7,021 bases of DNA from Intestinibacter sp. (GTDB taxonomy: Bacteria > Bacillota > Clostridia > Peptostreptococcales > Peptostreptococcaceae), in NCBI RefSeq assembly GCF_022780145.1, contig NZ_JALEXO010000063.1, forward strand, positions 1 through 7,021, read 5' to 3'. Positions 6,713 through 7,021 of the stretch are shown one piece after another. A model generated the notes under the pieces. The model was not told the DNA's origin. It saw only the letters and a program-made list of their open reading frames with translations, and ran no database searches. The position numbers and the translations under genes were made by a program. Every line of letters begins with the position of its first letter. The stretch's first letter is position 1.

Positions 6713-7021
6713 GAAAAAGGATTTAACTATAAATCAGAGAGATTTTTCAATAGATTACAACATAATCCTGATATATCTAAGGTATTTAGCTCTAAAGAAC
6801 ATGAAGACCCATCAACACCTGTATTAGAAGCATATCCAGGTGAAAAAGTTATAATAAGACTTTTAATGCCAGCAGATAAGCCTAGAAATACAAGCTTTAC
6901 AATTCATGGTCATGAATGGATGGCCCAACCAGATGATCCGTTCACAAGAATTGTATCAGATCAAGGCGCTATCAGTGTAGGAAATGTATTTAATATAGAA
7001 TTATTAAATGGAGCATCTATG
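6713..7021 (+). pseudogene. Multicopper oxidase fragment 3: start of domain D6 beyond the in-frame TGA, runs off the window
   Basis: The frame of the oxidase continues for 103 codons after TGA with no stop, up to the window edge. It aligns with D4: GFNYKSER matches GINYKSEP, TPVLEAYPGEKVIIRLL matches TPILETYPGEEIVIRLL, and FTIHGHEW matches FNIHGMKW. GNVFNIEL matches EAFNIRI near the end. The first expected type 1 His is absent (NTSFTIH instead of a HxxHxH motif), and the region that would carry a Cys ligand lies outside the window. There is no start codon with a ribosome binding site close to the TGA, so this is a continuation and not a separate gene. Confidence 0.85.

Larger units (their letters stand above)
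3239..7021 (+). pseudogene. MnxG/ceruloplasmin-like multicopper oxidase, interrupted by two in-frame stops and cut by the window edge
   Basis: This is one reading frame of 1261 codons, broken only by TAA at 3719 (codon 161) and TGA at 6710 (codon 1158). Protein similarity continues across both stops with no frameshift. Three repeat units, each a pair of cupredoxin-like domains, can be aligned: D1 about 8-163, D2 191-385, D3 500-675, D4 702-865, D5 906-1067, D6 from 1095. Odd domains end in H-G-L-F-G-(A/G)-L/I-I; even domains carry a Y-(K/R)-S-E motif. Multicopper oxidases couple one-electron substrate oxidation to reduction of O2 to water; the MnxG group oxidises Mn(II). The start is GTG, with AGGAGG at 3226-3231 and 7-base spacing, and there is no signal peptide. 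The frame is still open at the right edge. A recently inactivated gene is most likely; readthrough or sequence error would also fit. Confidence 0.8.

Noticed and set aside
6710..6748. TGA at 6710 as a selenocysteine codon with a downstream SECIS hairpin
   Set aside because: A hairpin does follow, but its apical loop (AACTAT) lacks the conserved G expected in bacterial SECIS loops. The aligned repeat position is not a Cys, and the first interruption is TAA, which cannot encode selenocysteine.

Overview
The window looks like chromosomal DNA from a low-GC Gram-positive anaerobe of the class Clostridia, possibly the Peptostreptococcaceae (inference). The evidence is strong AT richness, heavy use of AGA, ATA and TTA codons, strong AGGAGG ribosome binding sites, U-tailed hairpin terminators, and a gene set (GltD, DegV, PepSY lipoprotein) typical of such genomes. 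All supported genes lie on the + strand; I found no convincing gene on the - strand, and no tRNA, rRNA, CRISPR array or insertion sequence.

Layout: (1) bases 1-1203 are the 3' part of a glutamate synthase small subunit gene (gltD), cut by the window edge and closed by a clear terminator at 1238-1284. (2) 1204-1476 is an AT-rich intergenic stretch with that terminator, a small inverted repeat and an 11-codon mini-ORF with a good ribosome binding site. (3) 1477-2343 is a DegV/FakB-type fatty-acid-binding protein. (4) 2441-3061 is a small lipoprotein with two tandem PepSY domains, followed by a terminator at 3084-3122. (5) From 3239 to the right edge runs one very long multicopper oxidase reading frame of the MnxG/ceruloplasmin-like type, interrupted in frame by TAA at 3719 and TGA at 6710.

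The multicopper oxidase is the notable part. Six cupredoxin-like domains (the last incomplete) can be followed through both stop codons without any frameshift. Internal repeat alignment shows each stop replacing an ordinary sense codon by what could be a single base change. All visible type 1 and trinuclear copper ligands are intact and lie between the two stops, in domains 2 and 3. That order is a circular permutation relative to ceruloplasmin. The simplest reading is a recently inactivated gene. Stop-codon readthrough, separate translation of the fragments and sequence error remain open.

The genes do not form an obvious single pathway. gltD and the PepSY gene are each closed by terminators, so the window holds at least three transcription units: gltD; degV with or without the PepSY gene; and the oxidase.
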